Below, piece by piece: positions 27,228 through 37,488 of a DNA stretch of 64,000 bases. The stretch's first letter is position 1, and every line of letters begins with the position of its first letter. The position numbers were made by a program, and so were the translations under genes. The notes beneath the pieces were generated by a model. It worked only from the letters and a program-made list of their open reading frames with translations, ran no database searches and was not told the origin of the DNA. Location of the stretch: contig NZ_LR733825.1 of assembly GCF_902506535.1 (NCBI RefSeq), positions 189,206-253,205 on the forward strand. Reading direction: 5' to 3'. The stretch comes from Pseudomonas sp. 8Z (GTDB lineage Bacteria; Pseudomonadota; Gammaproteobacteria; Pseudomonadales; Pseudomonadaceae).

Positions 27228-27956
27228 TTAGAGCCAGCGCGGCCAGCCGTCTGGGCGGCGTGACTCTAGCTGATCGAGGTAGTGGCGGCCGCCCAGTTGG
27301 CGCATTTGCTGGCGAATCCAACTTGCCTTGCGGGCGATGTAGCCATTCGGGCGGCCTGCGCTCCAGCGCAGCGGGTTGGGCAGCACGGCGGCCAGTTGGC
27401 TGGCTTGGCGATTGTTCAGATAGGGCGCACCGACGCCGAAGTGATAGCGCGCGGCGGCCTCGGCGCCGAAGATGCCGTCGCCCCATTCCACGCTATTGAG
27501 ATAGACCTCAAGGATTCGCTCCTTCGACCACAACAGCTCGATCAGCGCGGTGAACCAGGCCTCAAGGCCCTTGCGCAGCCAGCTACGGCCCGACCAGAGG
27601 AACAGGTTTTTCGCCACCTGCTGGCTGAGCGTGCTGGCGCCGCGCAGCGAGCCGCCGTTCTGGTTGTGCACCAGCGCTGCCTGGATGGCGCCGATGTCGA
27701 AGCCCCAGTGCTCGGCGAACTTCTGATCCTCACCGGCGATCACCGCCATCTTCAGGTCATCCGGCAGCTCGTTCCACGGGCGCCATTGACGCTTGAGTTC
27801 CAGGCTCTTGCCGTCATGCCAGGCTTCGATCTTGCGTTCGATCATCAGCGCCGTGCCGGGTGGCGGCACCCAGCGCAGGACGAGCACCAGCGCGGCGCTG
27901 GCCAGCATGAACCAGAGCAGCAGTTTGAGGAGGCGGCGGGTCAGGGAACGAAACAT
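27228..27956 (-). CDS. mtgA: Monofunctional biosynthetic peptidoglycan transglycosylase
   Basis: 242 residues. An N-terminal membrane anchor (LLKLLLWFMLASAALVLVLR) is followed by a family 51 glycosyltransferase domain with the catalytic glutamate in AGEDQKFAEHWGFD near residue 84, plus RGASTLSQQVAKNLFLWSGRSW and KERILEVYLNSVEWG. It polymerises lipid II into glycan strands without crosslinking. The start MFRSLTRRLL at 27956 fits the family better than the longer frame to 28232. It is convergent with rpoH. Confidence 0.96.
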   Translation of the reverse strand: MFRSLTRRLLKLLLWFMLASAALVLVLRWVPPPGTALMIERKIEAWHDGKSLELKRQWRPWNELPDDLKMAVIAGEDQKFAEHWGFDIGAIQAALVHNQNGGSLRGASTLSQQVAKNLFLWSGRSWLRKGLEAWFTALIELLWSKERILEVYLNSVEWGDGIFGAEAAARYHFGVGAPYLNNRQASQLAAVLPNPLRWSAGRPNGYIARKASWIRQQMRQLGGRHYLDQLESRRPDGWPRWL

Positions 27957-28104
27957 GGCGGCTATTAAACCAGATGGTCGGCTAAGGGCGGAGGTGAAGT
28001 GCGAATTTCTTCGCTGCTTGAGGCCGGTGTGACAATGCTGCTCACTTGCCCTGACGTGACAGCAGGTACACTGCGCGGCATCTTTTCCTGCTCTTGGAGG
28101 TTGT

Positions 28105-28476
28105 ATGGCTCGTTTATGGCTGCTGCTGTCCGCCTTGTCCGGTTTCACTGGCGTCGCTCTCGGCGCCTTCGCGGCACACGGGCTCAAGAGTCGTCTGACA
28201 CCGGAGTATCTGGCGATCTTCCAGACCGGCACGCACTACCAGTTGATCCATGCGCTGGCCCTGTTCGGGGTCGGTCTGCTGGCGCTGCATATGCCGGGGC
28301 GTCTGGTAAATATCGCGGGTGCAGCCTTCGCCATTGGCATCCTGCTGTTCTCCGGCAGCCTTTATCTGCTGACGCTTAGCGGTATCAGCAAGCTGGGCAT
28401 CATCACCCCTTTCGGTGGTCTCGCCTTTCTCGTCGGTTGGCTGTGCCTGGGGCTGACGGCCTGGAAGTTGGCCTGA
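28105..28476 (+). CDS. DUF423 (YgdD-type) membrane protein
   Basis: 123 residues with four hydrophobic helices. The conserved family pattern shows as GFTGVALGAFAAHGLKSRL, FQTGTHYQLIHALALFGVG, GILLFSGSLYLLTLSG and the closing TPFGGLAFLVGWLCLG. It is an inner-membrane protein of unknown function. GGAGG lies a few bases before the ATG. It is divergent from mtgA and lies just upstream of thiS. Confidence 0.93.
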   Translation: MARLWLLLSALSGFTGVALGAFAAHGLKSRLTPEYLAIFQTGTHYQLIHALALFGVGLLALHMPGRLVNIAGAAFAIGILLFSGSLYLLTLSGISKLGIITPFGGLAFLVGWLCLGLTAWKLA

Positions 28477-28579
28477 TTCAGGCCTCAAGGATGATGACCA
28501 GCGGCGCCTTTTGGCCTTGGTCGTGGGCGGCTCTCGGGCTAGAATGCCGCCCCCTCTCTCTAGTTGTGACCGACCCGTT

Positions 28580-28780
28580 ATGCGTATTCAGTTGAACGGT
28601 GAACCCCTGGATCTGCCCGACGAGCAAAGCGTCGCAGACCTGCTGGTGCGCCTCGATCTGGCTGGGCGTCGTGTGGCGGTCGAACTCAATCTGGACATCG
28701 TTCCGCGCAGCCAGCACGCCACCACCCGCCTCGCCGAAGGCGACCGCGTAGAGGTGGTGCACGCTATCGGCGGCGGTTGA
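28580..28780 (+). CDS. thiS: Sulfur carrier protein ThiS
   Basis: 66 residues, a ubiquitin-like protein ending in the required GG (VHAIGGG). It starts [20 protein letters not shown]. The C-terminal glycine is adenylated and turned into a thiocarboxylate that donates sulfur to the thiazole of thiamine. A longer frame upstream is not supported. thiG follows 76 bases later in the same direction. Confidence 0.95.
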   Translation: MRIQLNGEPLDLPDEQSVADLLVRLDLAGRRVAVELNLDIVPRSQHATTRLAEGDRVEVVHAIGGG

Positions 28781-28856
28781 GCAGCCAGCGGCACCGTTTC
28801 ATGACCGCGACGGGGTGGCGAGCCGAGAGCCGCGCCCCATGATCCGAGGAGTACCC

Positions 28857-29651
28857 ATGAGCCAAGTTCGCAACGACAAGCCTTTTACCCTGGCCGGTCG
28901 CACCTTTGAGTCGCGCCTGCTGGTCGGCACCGGCAAGTACAAGGATATGGACGAAACCCGTGACGCCATCGCCGCGTCGGGTGCCGAGATCGTCACCGTG
29001 GCGGTGCGCCGTACCAACATCGGGCAGAACCCTGGCGAGCCGAACCTGCTCGATGTGATCAGCCCGGACAAGTACACCATCCTGCCCAACACCGCCGGTT
29101 GCTTTGACGCGGTCGAGGCTGTGCGTACCTGCCGCCTGGCGCGTGAGCTGCTCGATGGGCATAACCTGATCAAGCTGGAAGTGCTGGCGGATCAGAAGAC
29201 TCTGTTCCCCAACGTGATCGAAACCATCAAGGCCGCCGAGATTCTGGTCAAGGACGGCTTCGATGTGATGGTGTACACCAGCGACGACCCGATTATCGCC
29301 CGCCAACTGGCCGAGATTGGCTGCATCGCGGTGATGCCGCTAGCCGGCCTGATCGGCTCGGGTCTGGGCATCTGCAACCCGTACAACCTGCGCATCATCC
29401 TCGAAGAGGCGAAGGTGCCGGTGCTGGTCGATGCCGGCGTGGGCACTGCCTCCGATGCCACCATCGCCATGGAGCTGGGCTGCGAGGCGGTGCTGCTCAA
29501 CAGTGCCATCGCCCATGCGCAGGATCCGATCCTCATGGCCCGCGCGATGAAGCATGCGGTCGAGGCCGGGCGTCTGGCCTACCTCGCCGGCCGTATGCCG
29601 AAGAAACTCTATGCCAGCGCGTCCTCGCCGCTGGATGGCTTGATCAAATAA
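28857..29651 (+). CDS. thiG: Thiazole synthase ThiG
   Basis: 264 residues from the ATG at 28857, which has GAGGAG before it. It shows [19 protein letters not shown], the Schiff-base region around [34 protein letters not shown] and [20 protein letters not shown], all family signatures. It builds the thiazole phosphate ring of thiamine from deoxyxylulose 5-phosphate, dehydroglycine and ThiS-thiocarboxylate. An earlier in-frame ATG at 28839 lacks a ribosome site. thiS precedes and trmB follows. Confidence 0.98.
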   Translation: MSQVRNDKPFTLAGRTFESRLLVGTGKYKDMDETRDAIAASGAEIVTVAVRRTNIGQNPGEPNLLDVISPDKYTILPNTAGCFDAVEAVRTCRLARELLDGHNLIKLEVLADQKTLFPNVIETIKAAEILVKDGFDVMVYTSDDPIIARQLAEIGCIAVMPLAGLIGSGLGICNPYNLRIILEEAKVPVLVDAGVGTASDATIAMELGCEAVLLNSAIAHAQDPILMARAMKHAVEAGRLAYLAGRMPKKLYASASSPLDGLIK

Positions 29652-29718
29652 CGATGCGATTTGCTGCGGGCTGCTGTGTCGGCTCGCCATATCGCCAAGC
29701 AATCGACAAGAGCACAGC

Positions 29719-30435
29719 ATGACCGATACCCAACAGCCGGAACTGACCGAAGACGGTCGCCAGCGCCGTACCATCAAGAGCTTCGTGATGCGCGCCGGGC
29801 GCATGACCGAAGGCCAGCAACGCGGCCTGGACAAGGGCTGGCCGTTGTTCGGCCTGGAGCTGGCCGACGGCCTGCGCGACTTCGATCAGGTGTTTGGCCG
29901 CAGCGCGCCGCGCACCTTCGAGATCGGTTTCGGCATGGGCCATTCCACTTTGGAGATGGCTGTCGCCGCGCCCGAGCAGGACTTTATTGGCGTCGAGGTG
30001 CACAAACCTGGCGTGGGCGCACTGCTCAACGGCGCGATTACGCAGAATCTGAGCAACCTGCGCGTCTATAGCTGCGACGCGCTGGAAGTGCTGCGCGACT
30101 GTGTGGCCGACGCCAGCCTCGATCGCGTCTTGCTGTTCTTCCCCGACCCCTGGCACAAGGCGCGCCATCACAAGCGGCGCATCGTCCAACCGGCCTTCGC
30201 CGAGCTCGTGCGCAGCAAGCTGAAGATCGGTGGCGTGTTGCACATGGCCACCGACTGGGAGAACTACGCTGAACACATGCTTGAGGTGATGAACGCCGCA
30301 CCGGGCTACCGCAATTTGGCGGCTGATGGCACCTATGTACCACGCCCCGACGAGCGCCCAGTGACCAAGTTCGAGCGCCGTGGCGAACGCCTCGGGCATG
30401 GTGTCTGGGATCTGAAGTTCCAACGCCAGGCATGA
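29719..30435 (+). CDS. trmB: tRNA (guanine-N7-)-methyltransferase
   Basis: 238 residues. [18 protein letters not shown] marks the family N-terminus. [15 protein letters not shown] is the SAM loop, and [19 protein letters not shown] is the catalytic and tRNA-binding signature. It makes m7G46 in tRNA. It follows thiG in the same direction, a conserved neighbourhood in Pseudomonas. Confidence 0.97.
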   Translation: MTDTQQPELTEDGRQRRTIKSFVMRAGRMTEGQQRGLDKGWPLFGLELADGLRDFDQVFGRSAPRTFEIGFGMGHSTLEMAVAAPEQDFIGVEVHKPGVGALLNGAITQNLSNLRVYSCDALEVLRDCVADASLDRVLLFFPDPWHKARHHKRRIVQPAFAELVRSKLKIGGVLHMATDWENYAEHMLEVMNAAPGYRNLAADGTYVPRPDERPVTKFERRGERLGHGVWDLKFQRQA

Positions 30436-30602
30436 TGACTTCCGCACGACGCCTGATCGTGCGGGCAAGCAGCGTTTCAGACTAGATCGGGCCCACCCGA
30501 CAGCCAGGATGGAACCTCACCGCACTACACAACAATAAAGCTCGCCCCAAGGGCGAGCACAGATAGTCGCGCGAGTGTTGCAGGCGCGGCGAGGAGAGCA
30601 TT

Positions 30603-31946
30603 GTGTTGAGAACGGTTTCCCTCCTGCTGTTGAGCGCCCTGGCGCTGCAGGTTCAGGCCAAGGTCGACGCGGATCAGTCCGAACGTCTTGGTCGTGATTT
30701 GACGCCGCTAGGCGGTGAGATGGCTGGTAATGCTGCCGGCACCATCCCGGCCTGGACGGGCGGAGTGGCCAAGCCCCCGGCAGGCTACCAGCCGGGTATG
30801 CATCACCCGGATCCTTTCGCCGCCGATCAGCCGCTCTACCGTGTCGACAGTCAGAATCTGGCGCAATACGCCGCTTTGCTGTCGCCGGGCATGACGGCCT
30901 TGCTGGAGCAGAACCCGGATTTCTACCTGCGCGTATTTCCCACTCGGCGCAGCGCCGCTGCACCGCAGCGTATCTACGACGCGACGCGCTTCAATGCGCT
31001 CAATGCCGAACTGATCTCCGGTGGCAATGGCGTGCAGGGCGTGGCCTCCGGGATTCCCTTCCCCATACCGCAGAGTGGCCAGGAAGCCATCTGGAACCAC
31101 GTCATGCGTTATCGCGGTGAGCAGATCAGCATGGTGACCAACCAGGCGGCGGTGCTTGCCAATGGCAGCTACAACCTACTCAAGCTGGAGCGTGAGGTGT
31201 ATTTCCTCTACGGACGCGAGGGCGTGACGCCGAAGGATCTGGGCAACACCCTGTTTTATTACAAGTACCGAGTGGTCGCCCCGGCGCGGCTTGCAGGTTC
31301 AGCCTTGGTGGTGCAGGAAACTCTCGATCAGGTGCTGGCGATCCGTAAGGCCTGGCGCTTCAACAGTGGCGAGCGCCGCGTGCGCCGCCTGCCGATGCTC
31401 GCCTATGACAGTTTGCAACCGGATACCAACGGCATGGCCACTGCCGATCAGGTCGACTCCTACAACGGTGCGCCGGATCGTTACGAGTGGCAGCTATTGG
31501 GCAAGCGCGAAATGCTCGTGCCTTACAACAGCTATGCCGTCCACCAGCAAGGCATCGCCTATGACCGCATCCTGCAGAACAAACACGTCAACCCCGAACT
31601 GCTGCGCTATGAGCTGCACCGTGTGTGGGTTGTGGAGGCATCGCTGCGCAAGGGCTTCAAACACCCTTATGGCAAACGGCGCTTCTATCTGGACGAAGAC
31701 AGTTGGCAGATCCTCGCGGTCGATCTGTACGACCAGGATGGCGAACTGAGCGGCCTGCAGGAGGCGCATCCGATCAGTTACTACGATGTGCCGATGTTCG
31801 GCTCCACCCTGGAAACCATCTACGACTTCAAGGGGGGCCGCTATTTCGTCGATGGTCTGGACAACAACGAGCCGATGTACAACTTCAGGGCCAAGCTGAC
31901 GCCGCGCGATTTCACCCCACAGGCGCTGCGCCGCGAAGGTAATTGA
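30603..31946 (+). CDS. Exported DUF1329 protein (outer-membrane lipoprotein-sorting-like)
   Basis: 447 residues starting at a GTG, with GGAG about 6 bases ahead and a signal peptide LRTVSLLLLSALALQVQA. The mature start ERLGRDLTPLGGEMAGNAAGTIPAW and later VFPTRRSAAAPQRIYDATR are the DUF1329 family pattern, as is the C-terminal KRRFYLDEDSWQILAVDLYD. The family has a LolB/RseB-like fold and is periplasmic, but has no established function. It stands alone between trmB and the convergent DUF3392 gene. Confidence 0.9.
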   Translation: MLRTVSLLLLSALALQVQAKVDADQSERLGRDLTPLGGEMAGNAAGTIPAWTGGVAKPPAGYQPGMHHPDPFAADQPLYRVDSQNLAQYAALLSPGMTALLEQNPDFYLRVFPTRRSAAAPQRIYDATRFNALNAELISGGNGVQGVASGIPFPIPQSGQEAIWNHVMRYRGEQISMVTNQAAVLANGSYNLLKLEREVYFLYGREGVTPKDLGNTLFYYKYRVVAPARLAGSALVVQETLDQVLAIRKAWRFNSGERRVRRLPMLAYDSLQPDTNGMATADQVDSYNGAPDRYEWQLLGKREMLVPYNSYAVHQQGIAYDRILQNKHVNPELLRYELHRVWVVEASLRKGFKHPYGKRRFYLDEDSWQILAVDLYDQDGELSGLQEAHPISYYDVPMFGSTLETIYDFKGGRYFVDGLDNNEPMYNFRAKLTPRDFTPQALRREGN

Positions 31947-31963
31947 GGTTCGGTGTGGCATCG

Positions 31964-31983
31964 GGCCGGGGCGCGCTCCGGCC
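31964..31983. terminator. Possible hairpin between convergent genes
   Basis: GGCCGG (31964-31969) and CCGGCC (31978-31983) form a short G+C-rich stem, extended by partial pairing on both sides, between the convergent DUF1329 and DUF3392 genes. No T tract follows, so it may be only a 3'-end hairpin. Confidence 0.35.
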
Positions 31984-32001
31984 TCGATCAGATGGGCTGC
32001 G

Positions 32002-32325
32002 CTAATTGCGATCCGCGAGAATGCCGATGACTGCGAAAATCAGGATCAGCACCGGGGCCAAGGTGAAATTGTTGAAGTACGCCAGGCCCTTGGCCAGCCA
32101 GGGCGTGAGAAAGATCATGGCCAGGCCGTAGCCGACAGCGCAGAAAATCACGAACAACAGGGTACGCAGAACGAAATTGAGGTTACCGATGGTGCGTTGT
32201 ACCCAGGCATTGATGGCCGGGCCGAATAGCACCAGCAGCGTGGCCATGATGGCCAGAGAGATATCGCTGAGGTGGCTGCGGCTCCAGCGCGAAAGGGTGA
32301 CGATCAGGTCCAGTAGCAGATCCAT
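32002..32325 (-). CDS. DUF3392 small membrane protein
   Basis: 107 residues with three or four hydrophobic helices: ISLAIMATLLVLFGPAINAW, FVLRTLLFVIFCAVGYGLAMIF and LAPVLILIFAVIGIL. The N-terminal LSRWSRSHLSDISLAIMATL pattern matches the DUF3392 family as remembered. It is an inner-membrane protein of unknown function, encoded just downstream of hemW. Confidence 0.75.
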   Translation of the reverse strand: MDLLLDLIVTLSRWSRSHLSDISLAIMATLLVLFGPAINAWVQRTIGNLNFVLRTLLFVIFCAVGYGLAMIFLTPWLAKGLAYFNNFTLAPVLILIFAVIGILADRN

Positions 32326-32414
32326 TCAGACTCCTTGAGTGCGGCGCGGCGTAAGCGATGGCCGCGCGAATCAGGCGCGTTAGCCTACCGGATTACTCTC
32401 GCGCTGTGGGTGAA

Positions 32415-33575
32415 CTAGGCCAGGAACAGTTGCAGCAGATCGTTGAGAAATAGCTGGCCTTTGGCCGTGGCGACTAGGCTTGTGTCGCCGATTTGCAGCA
32501 ATCCCAGGCGCTCCCCTTCGCGTCGTGCGCTATCGAGTTGCGCAAGCGGCAGGCCGGTACGCTGGGCAAACAGTTCAGCGGGCGCGCCGTCGGTTAGGCG
32601 CAGTACGTTCATCAAAAACTCGAAGGGCAGTTCGTCGGTGTCGAGTAGGCGCTCGCCGGCCTGATAAGCCTTGCTTGGGTCGAGGTAGTCCTTGGGCAGG
32701 CGCGTCTTCCAGGTGCGCAGGATGCGCCCATCCGGCGTACTCAGTTTGGCGTGGGCGCCGGCGCCGATGCCGAGAAAATCACCGAACGTCCAGTAATTGA
32801 GGTTGTGCCGCGCCTGTTTGCCTGGCTGAGCGTAGGCGGACACCTCGTACTGCGCATAGCCCTCGGCGGCGAGCAGCGCCTGGCCGACTTCCTGGATGTC
32901 CCAGAGCAGATCGTCCTCGGGCAATTGCGGCGGCTGGCTCCAGAACACCGTGTTCGGCTCCATGGTCAACTGATACCAGGACAGGTGTGTCGGTGCCTGA
33001 GCGATAGCGGTGCGCAGGTCGTACAGGGCGTCCTCGATGCTCTGCTCGGGCAGGCCGTGCATCAGGTCGAGGTTGAAGTTGTCGAAGCCGGCGGCGCGGG
33101 CCATATCGGCGGCGCGAATGGCCTCGTCACCGTTGTGGATGCGCCCCAGGGCCTTGAGCTTGGCCTCCTGAAAACTCTGCACACCAATCGACAAACGATT
33201 GATGCCGAGGCTGCGGTAACCCTTGAACTTGGCCTGCTCGAAGGTGCCGGGGTTGGCTTCCAGGGTGATCTCGATATCCGGCGCGAAAGCGATGCGCCGT
33301 TCGACGCCTTCGAGCAAACGGCCCAAGGTGCGATCGGAGAACAAGCTCGGCGTGCCGCCGCCGAAGAAAATCGAGGTCAGTGGCCGCCCATGGACATGCT
33401 GTAGGTCGATGTCGAGATCAGCCAGCAGCGCGTCGATGTACTCCTCTTCCGGCAGCGTCGGCCCGGCAGCGTGGGAGTTGAAGTCGCAATAGGGGCATTT
33501 GCGCACGCACCACGGAATGTGGATATAGAGCGCGAGGGGCGGGAGCAGGAAGCACCCGCCAGCGGTATCGCTCAT
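32415..33575 (-). CDS. hemW: Radical SAM heme chaperone HemW
   Basis: 386 residues. Near the N-terminus [18 protein letters not shown] holds the CxxxCxxC radical SAM cluster motif. [10 protein letters not shown], the EANPGTFE block and [17 protein letters not shown] are conserved in the HemN/HemW family, and the shorter length and lack of the HemN N-terminal extension point to HemW. It is a heme-binding chaperone rather than a coproporphyrinogen oxidase. It overlaps rdgB by 4 bases. Confidence 0.94.
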   Translation of the reverse strand: MSDTAGGCFLLPPLALYIHIPWCVRKCPYCDFNSHAAGPTLPEEEYIDALLADLDIDLQHVHGRPLTSIFFGGGTPSLFSDRTLGRLLEGVERRIAFAPDIEITLEANPGTFEQAKFKGYRSLGINRLSIGVQSFQEAKLKALGRIHNGDEAIRAADMARAAGFDNFNLDLMHGLPEQSIEDALYDLRTAIAQAPTHLSWYQLTMEPNTVFWSQPPQLPEDDLLWDIQEVGQALLAAEGYAQYEVSAYAQPGKQARHNLNYWTFGDFLGIGAGAHAKLSTPDGRILRTWKTRLPKDYLDPSKAYQAGERLLDTDELPFEFLMNVLRLTDGAPAELFAQRTGLPLAQLDSARREGERLGLLQIGDTSLVATAKGQLFLNDLLQLFLA

Positions 33576-34168
33576 GTCAGCCCCAAACGCTGCTTGAGCA
33601 AGGCCATGGCGCGGGCGCGGTGGCTGAGGCGGTTCTTCTGCTCGGCGGGCAGTTCGGCGCTGGAACAGTTGGTTTCCGCTACCCAGAACAGCGGGTCGTA
33701 GCCGAAGCCGTGTTCGCCGCGCGCCTCATGCAGGATGCTGCCGTGCCACAGGCCTTCGCAGAGGATCGGCAGTGGATCGTCGGCGTGGCGTACGAGGGCC
33801 AGGGCGCAGACGAACTGCGCGCCGCGCTCGGCATCCGGCACGTCTTTGAGGGCCGTGAGCAGCTTGGCATTGTTGGCCGCATCGCCCTGGCCATCGGCAT
33901 AGCGCGCTGAATAGATGCCAGGGGCGCCACCGAGGGCGTCCACCGCCAGGCCTGAGTCGTCGGCCAGTGCCGGCAGGCCGGAAATTCGCGCGGCGTTGCG
34001 TGCCTTGAGAATGGCGTTTTCGACGAACGACAGGCCGGTTTCTTCCGGCTCCACCTGGCTAAATTCGCCGATCGAGCGCACGCGCACGGCGTCGCCGAGC
34101 ATGGCTTGCAGTTCTTTGAGTTTGCCGGCGTTGTGGCTGGCCAGTACCAATTCGGTGAAGGGCATCAT
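33572..34168 (-). CDS. rdgB: XTP/dITP diphosphatase (RdgB/HAM1)
   Basis: 198 residues. [18 protein letters not shown] is the substrate-binding start, [22 protein letters not shown] and [11 protein letters not shown] the catalytic blocks, and [11 protein letters not shown] the family end. It hydrolyses deaminated purine triphosphates such as dITP and XTP, keeping them out of DNA. It overlaps hemW and the DUF4426 gene by 4 bases each, so the three are translationally coupled. Confidence 0.97.
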   Translation of the reverse strand: MMPFTELVLASHNAGKLKELQAMLGDAVRVRSIGEFSQVEPEETGLSFVENAILKARNAARISGLPALADDSGLAVDALGGAPGIYSARYADGQGDAANNAKLLTALKDVPDAERGAQFVCALALVRHADDPLPILCEGLWHGSILHEARGEHGFGYDPLFWVAETNCSSAELPAEQKNRLSHRARAMALLKQRLGLT

Positions 34169-34581
34169 TCGTCCGGGAAGATTTCTTGGTTGAAGGTGAT
34201 GCGGTGCGACTCCTCACCCTGGCGTACGTCGAGGGTGAAGGTCATGACTTCGCGGTTGCTGAACGGGAACTGCGCCACGTAATAAATGGCGCCGCTCTCG
34301 CTGATCTGGCGAAAGGTCAGTGGCGTGTCCTGGCCTAGCAGGTTTTTCACCTGGCCGCTGACCTGCGCGGTGCTGGCCTTGCCAGCCTTGAGCACGGCGA
34401 CGTTGACCACGCCCTGGGTCTTGCTGCGGGTGAGCCCGCTGGCGGCGGCGATGTCCGGCTGCAGGAAGCTGGAGTTGAACACGCTGTAGTGCACATCGAG
34501 ATCGCCGAAGCTTTGCTTGCGCTCGGCAGCCGCCGGCAGGGCCACGCACAGGGCAATGAGCAAGGGAATGATGCGGCGCAT
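34165..34581 (-). CDS. Exported DUF4426 protein
   Basis: 138 residues with a signal peptide ([19 protein letters not shown]). The mature part begins [31 protein letters not shown], the DUF4426 signature, and ends with [12 protein letters not shown]. It is a small periplasmic beta-rich protein without a known role. GAGGAC precedes the ATG at 34581. It lies between metW and rdgB in one long minus-strand operon. Confidence 0.88.
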   Translation of the reverse strand: MRRIIPLLIALCVALPAAAERKQSFGDLDVHYSVFNSSFLQPDIAAASGLTRSKTQGVVNVAVLKAGKASTAQVSGQVKNLLGQDTPLTFRQISESGAIYYVAQFPFSNREVMTFTLDVRQGEESHRITFNQEIFPDE

Positions 34582-34595
34582 GATGGAGTCCTCGT

Positions 34596-35216
34596 TCAGA
34601 CCGCGACGGGGTGGTCGGCCAAGCCTGCCGCACTGATGCGGTAGATGCCGATTTCGCCCAGCAGGTTGGGCCAGATACGGCTGGCGAGGCCGTGGCGGTG
34701 GTCGCGGTCCACCGCCAGGCGTTCTTCCACGCGGGCACCTTGAGCATGGCACAGGCGCTCGAAGTCTTCGAAGGTGCAGAAGTGGATGTTCGGCGTGTTG
34801 TACCAGGTGTAGGGCAAAAAGTCCGAAACCGGCATGCGACCTTTTGTCGTCAGGTACCAGCGGCAGCGCCAGTGGCCGAAGTTGGGGAAGGTGATGATGC
34901 AGGTCTTGCCGACACGCAGCATCTCGGCCAGCACTTTATCCGGGTAGTGCAGGGCTTGCAGCGACTGCGTCATGACCACCACGTCGAAGCTGTCGCTGGC
35001 GAAGTTGCCCAGGCCCAGATCGAGGTTCTGTTCGATGACGTTGACGCCGCGCTCGATGCACAGGGCGATCTTGTCCGGGTCGATTTCCAGGCCGTAGCCT
35101 GCAACCTGTTTGTTGTCGCGCAGCCAGGCGAGCAGTTCGCCGTCGCCGCAGCCCAGGTCGAGCACACGGCTGCCTGGGGCGATCCATTCCTGGATGATGT
35201 CCAGATCCGCTCGCAT
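34596..35216 (-). CDS. metW: Methionine biosynthesis protein MetW
   Basis: 206 residues. A SAM-methyltransferase-like fold shows VLDLGCGDGELLAWL near residue 18, FDVVVMTQSLQALHYPDKVL, and NTPNIHFCTFEDFERLC. MetW is always paired with metX and is thought to activate MetX or the methionine branch. Here metX is directly upstream with 2 bases between. Confidence 0.95.
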   Translation of the reverse strand: MRADLDIIQEWIAPGSRVLDLGCGDGELLAWLRDNKQVAGYGLEIDPDKIALCIERGVNVIEQNLDLGLGNFASDSFDVVVMTQSLQALHYPDKVLAEMLRVGKTCIITFPNFGHWRCRWYLTTKGRMPVSDFLPYTWYNTPNIHFCTFEDFERLCHAQGARVEERLAVDRDHRHGLASRIWPNLLGEIGIYRISAAGLADHPVAV

Positions 35217-35218
35217 GC

Positions 35219-36358
35219 TTACACCTCGATCCGTTTCATGTAGCTGCCGAACGCCTGCAGGTAACGCGGTATCGGCATGAGGAAGGCGTCATGGCCCTGC
35301 GGGGCGTCGATCTCCAAGTAGCAGACGTTCTTCTTCGCCGCCGTCAGGGCGTCGACGATTTCCCGCGAGCGAGCCGGGGAGAAGCGCCAGTCGGTGGTGA
35401 AGGACATCAGGCAGAAGTCGGCCTTGGCCACGGCCAGCGTTTGCGCCAGGTTGCCGTCATTGGCGGCGGCCGGGTCGAAGTAGTCCAGCGCTTTGGTCAT
35501 CAGCAGGTAGGTGTTGGCGTCGAAACGCCCGGAAAACTCCTCGCCCTGATAGCGCAGGTAGCTTTCCACCTGGAACTCGACGCTGTGGAAGTCGTAGTTG
35601 AGCTTCTCGCTCTTCAGGCCGCGACCGAATTTCTCGCCCATGGCGTCATCGGAGAGGTAGGTGATGTGGCCGACCATGCGCGCCAGCATCAGGCCGCGCT
35701 TGGGCACCACGCCCTGCTCGATGAAGTGCCCACCGTGAAATTCCGGGTCGGTGAGAATCGCCTGGCGTGCGACTTCGTTGAAGGCAATGTTCTGCGCCGA
35801 CAGCTTGGGCGCCGAGGCGATCGCCAGGCAATGGCGCACGCGCTCGGGGTAGCTGATGGTCCATTGCAGCGCCTGCATGCCACCGAGGCTGCCACCAATC
35901 ACTGCTGCCCATTGCTGTATGCCGAGTTGGTCGGCCAGGCGCGCCTGACTGTTGACCCAGTCTTCCACCGTCATCACCGGGAAGTCGGCGCCGTAAGGCT
36001 TGCCGGTGGCCGGGTTGGCACTGCCAGGGCCGGTGGAGCCGTTGCAGCCACCGAGGTTGTTGAGGCTGACGACGAAGAACTTGCGTGTGTCGATGGGTTT
36101 ACCGGGGCCGATGCAGCTATCCCACCAGCCGGGTTTGCGGTCGTCCGGGCTGTGGTAGCCGGCAGCGTGATGATGGCCAGACAGCGCATGGCAGATCAGT
36201 ACGGCATTGGAGCGGTTGGCGTTCAACTCGCCATAGGTCTCGACGACCAACTCGTACTCGCTCAAGCTGCGTCCACAGGCCAGAGGCAGTGGCTCGCTGA
36301 ACTTGAATACCTGGGGGCTGACCAGGCCGACGGAATCTTCGGGAAAGGCAGTGGGCAT
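35219..36358 (-). CDS. metX: Homoserine O-acyltransferase MetX (succinyl type expected)
   Basis: 379 residues of the MetX alpha/beta-hydrolase family. [17 protein letters not shown] forms the oxyanion region, [12 protein letters not shown] carries the nucleophile serine near residue 156, and the catalytic histidine is in APQGHDAFL near the C-terminus. It acylates homoserine as the first committed step to methionine. Pseudomonas MetX enzymes are reported to use succinyl-CoA despite the MetX fold. metW follows immediately. Confidence 0.95.
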   Translation of the reverse strand: MPTAFPEDSVGLVSPQVFKFSEPLPLACGRSLSEYELVVETYGELNANRSNAVLICHALSGHHHAAGYHSPDDRKPGWWDSCIGPGKPIDTRKFFVVSLNNLGGCNGSTGPGSANPATGKPYGADFPVMTVEDWVNSQARLADQLGIQQWAAVIGGSLGGMQALQWTISYPERVRHCLAIASAPKLSAQNIAFNEVARQAILTDPEFHGGHFIEQGVVPKRGLMLARMVGHITYLSDDAMGEKFGRGLKSEKLNYDFHSVEFQVESYLRYQGEEFSGRFDANTYLLMTKALDYFDPAAANDGNLAQTLAVAKADFCLMSFTTDWRFSPARSREIVDALTAAKKNVCYLEIDAPQGHDAFLMPIPRYLQAFGSYMKRIEV

Positions 36359-36460
36359 GGAAAGGCGGCTAACGAAGCGGGGAAGGGCGCCAGTCTAAAG
36401 AGCACCGCCCGCAGCGGCAAGCAAGCATGCGGGCGGGGCGTCAGCGTCTCATGGCGGTCT

Positions 36461-37474
36461 TCACCATTGCAGGCAGATCTTGCCGAAATGCTGGCCGTTT
36501 TTCTGATGCTCGAAGGCGCTGGCCAGTTCGCTGAAGGCGAAGGTGCGATCAATCACCGGGCGGATGCCGGTTTGCTCCAGGGCGCGGACGAACTGCTGCT
36601 GATCCGTGCGGCTGGCGACGATCAGGCCCTGCAGGCGGGCTTGTTTGCGCATCAGGGTGGCGGTCGGTATGTCGCCTTGCAGGCCAGTCAGTACGCCAAT
36701 CAGGGCGATATGCCCGCCGACTTTCACCGCGTCGATCGATTGTGCCAACGTACCAGGGCCGCCCAGCTCAATGACATGCTCGACGCCTTCGCCGCCGGTC
36801 AGCGCCTTGACCTGCTCGGCCCAGTTCGGGGTGCTCTTGTAGTTGATCAGTGCATCGGCGCCGAGCGCCTTGGCACGTTGCAGTTTTTCGTCCGAGGATG
36901 AGGTGACGATCACCCGCGCGCCCATGGCCTTGGCCAGTTGCAGGGCCGCAATGGAAACGCCGCCGGTGCCCAGGGTCAGCACGGTGGCACCGGCCTTGAG
37001 CTGGCCGTCGACCACCAGCGCGCGCCAGGCGGTCAGCGCGGCGGTGGTAATGGTGGCGCTTTCAACATGGCTCCAGCCTTGTGGTGCTTTGGTAAAAGCG
37101 GCGGCTGGGCGTACCACGTACTCGGCGGCCATGCCCTGCACGCCGTCACCTGGGGTGTGGCCGAAGTGGCCTACCCCGGCGAAGGGCTGACCGGCCAGCC
37201 AGTTGGGAAAGAAGGTCGAAACCACCGAGTCGCCCACGGCAAACTCGCTGACATCGGCGCCGACGGCCTCGACCACGCCAGCACCATCGGACATCAGGAT
37301 ACGGCCATCCTCGGTCGGCGCCGCGCCGCTGGCCACCAGTAGGTCGTGATAATTCAGCGAACTGGCCTTGATCGCGACGCGAATTTCTCCCGGCCCAGGT
37401 TGGCCAGGATCGGCCACTTCGCTGAGGGCGATCTGCCCGAAACCACCGGGCTTGCTGAGGGTCATGGCTTTCAT
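36461..37474 (-). CDS. Zinc-type MDR alcohol dehydrogenase / quinone oxidoreductase
   Basis: 337 residues of the medium-chain dehydrogenase/reductase superfamily. The GroES-like part has ASSLNYHDLLVASG and MSDGAGVVEAVGADVSEF. The Rossmann part has LGTGGVSIAALQLAKAMGARVI near residue 165, which binds NADP. The zinc-binding cysteines of true alcohol dehydrogenases are not evident, so a quinone- or enoyl-reductase activity is likely; the substrate is unknown. GGAG precedes the ATG. It marks the left side of the accessory block between metX and yggU. Confidence 0.88.
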   Translation of the reverse strand: MKAMTLSKPGGFGQIALSEVADPGQPGPGEIRVAIKASSLNYHDLLVASGAAPTEDGRILMSDGAGVVEAVGADVSEFAVGDSVVSTFFPNWLAGQPFAGVGHFGHTPGDGVQGMAAEYVVRPAAAFTKAPQGWSHVESATITTAALTAWRALVVDGQLKAGATVLTLGTGGVSIAALQLAKAMGARVIVTSSSDEKLQRAKALGADALINYKSTPNWAEQVKALTGGEGVEHVIELGGPGTLAQSIDAVKVGGHIALIGVLTGLQGDIPTATLMRKQARLQGLIVASRTDQQQFVRALEQTGIRPVIDRTFAFSELASAFEHQKNGQHFGKICLQW

Positions 37475-37488
37475 CGTGCGCTCTCCTG

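Noticed and set aside
30540..30560. GCTCGCCC...GGGCGAGC hairpin before the DUF1329 gene
   Set aside because: It is a clean short stem but has no T tract and no gene end next to it, so I could not assign it as terminator or leader element.
35291..36901. 536-codon plus-strand frame across metX and into the oxidoreductase
   Set aside because: It spans two well-identified minus-strand genes and their gap, and shows no recognisable domain.
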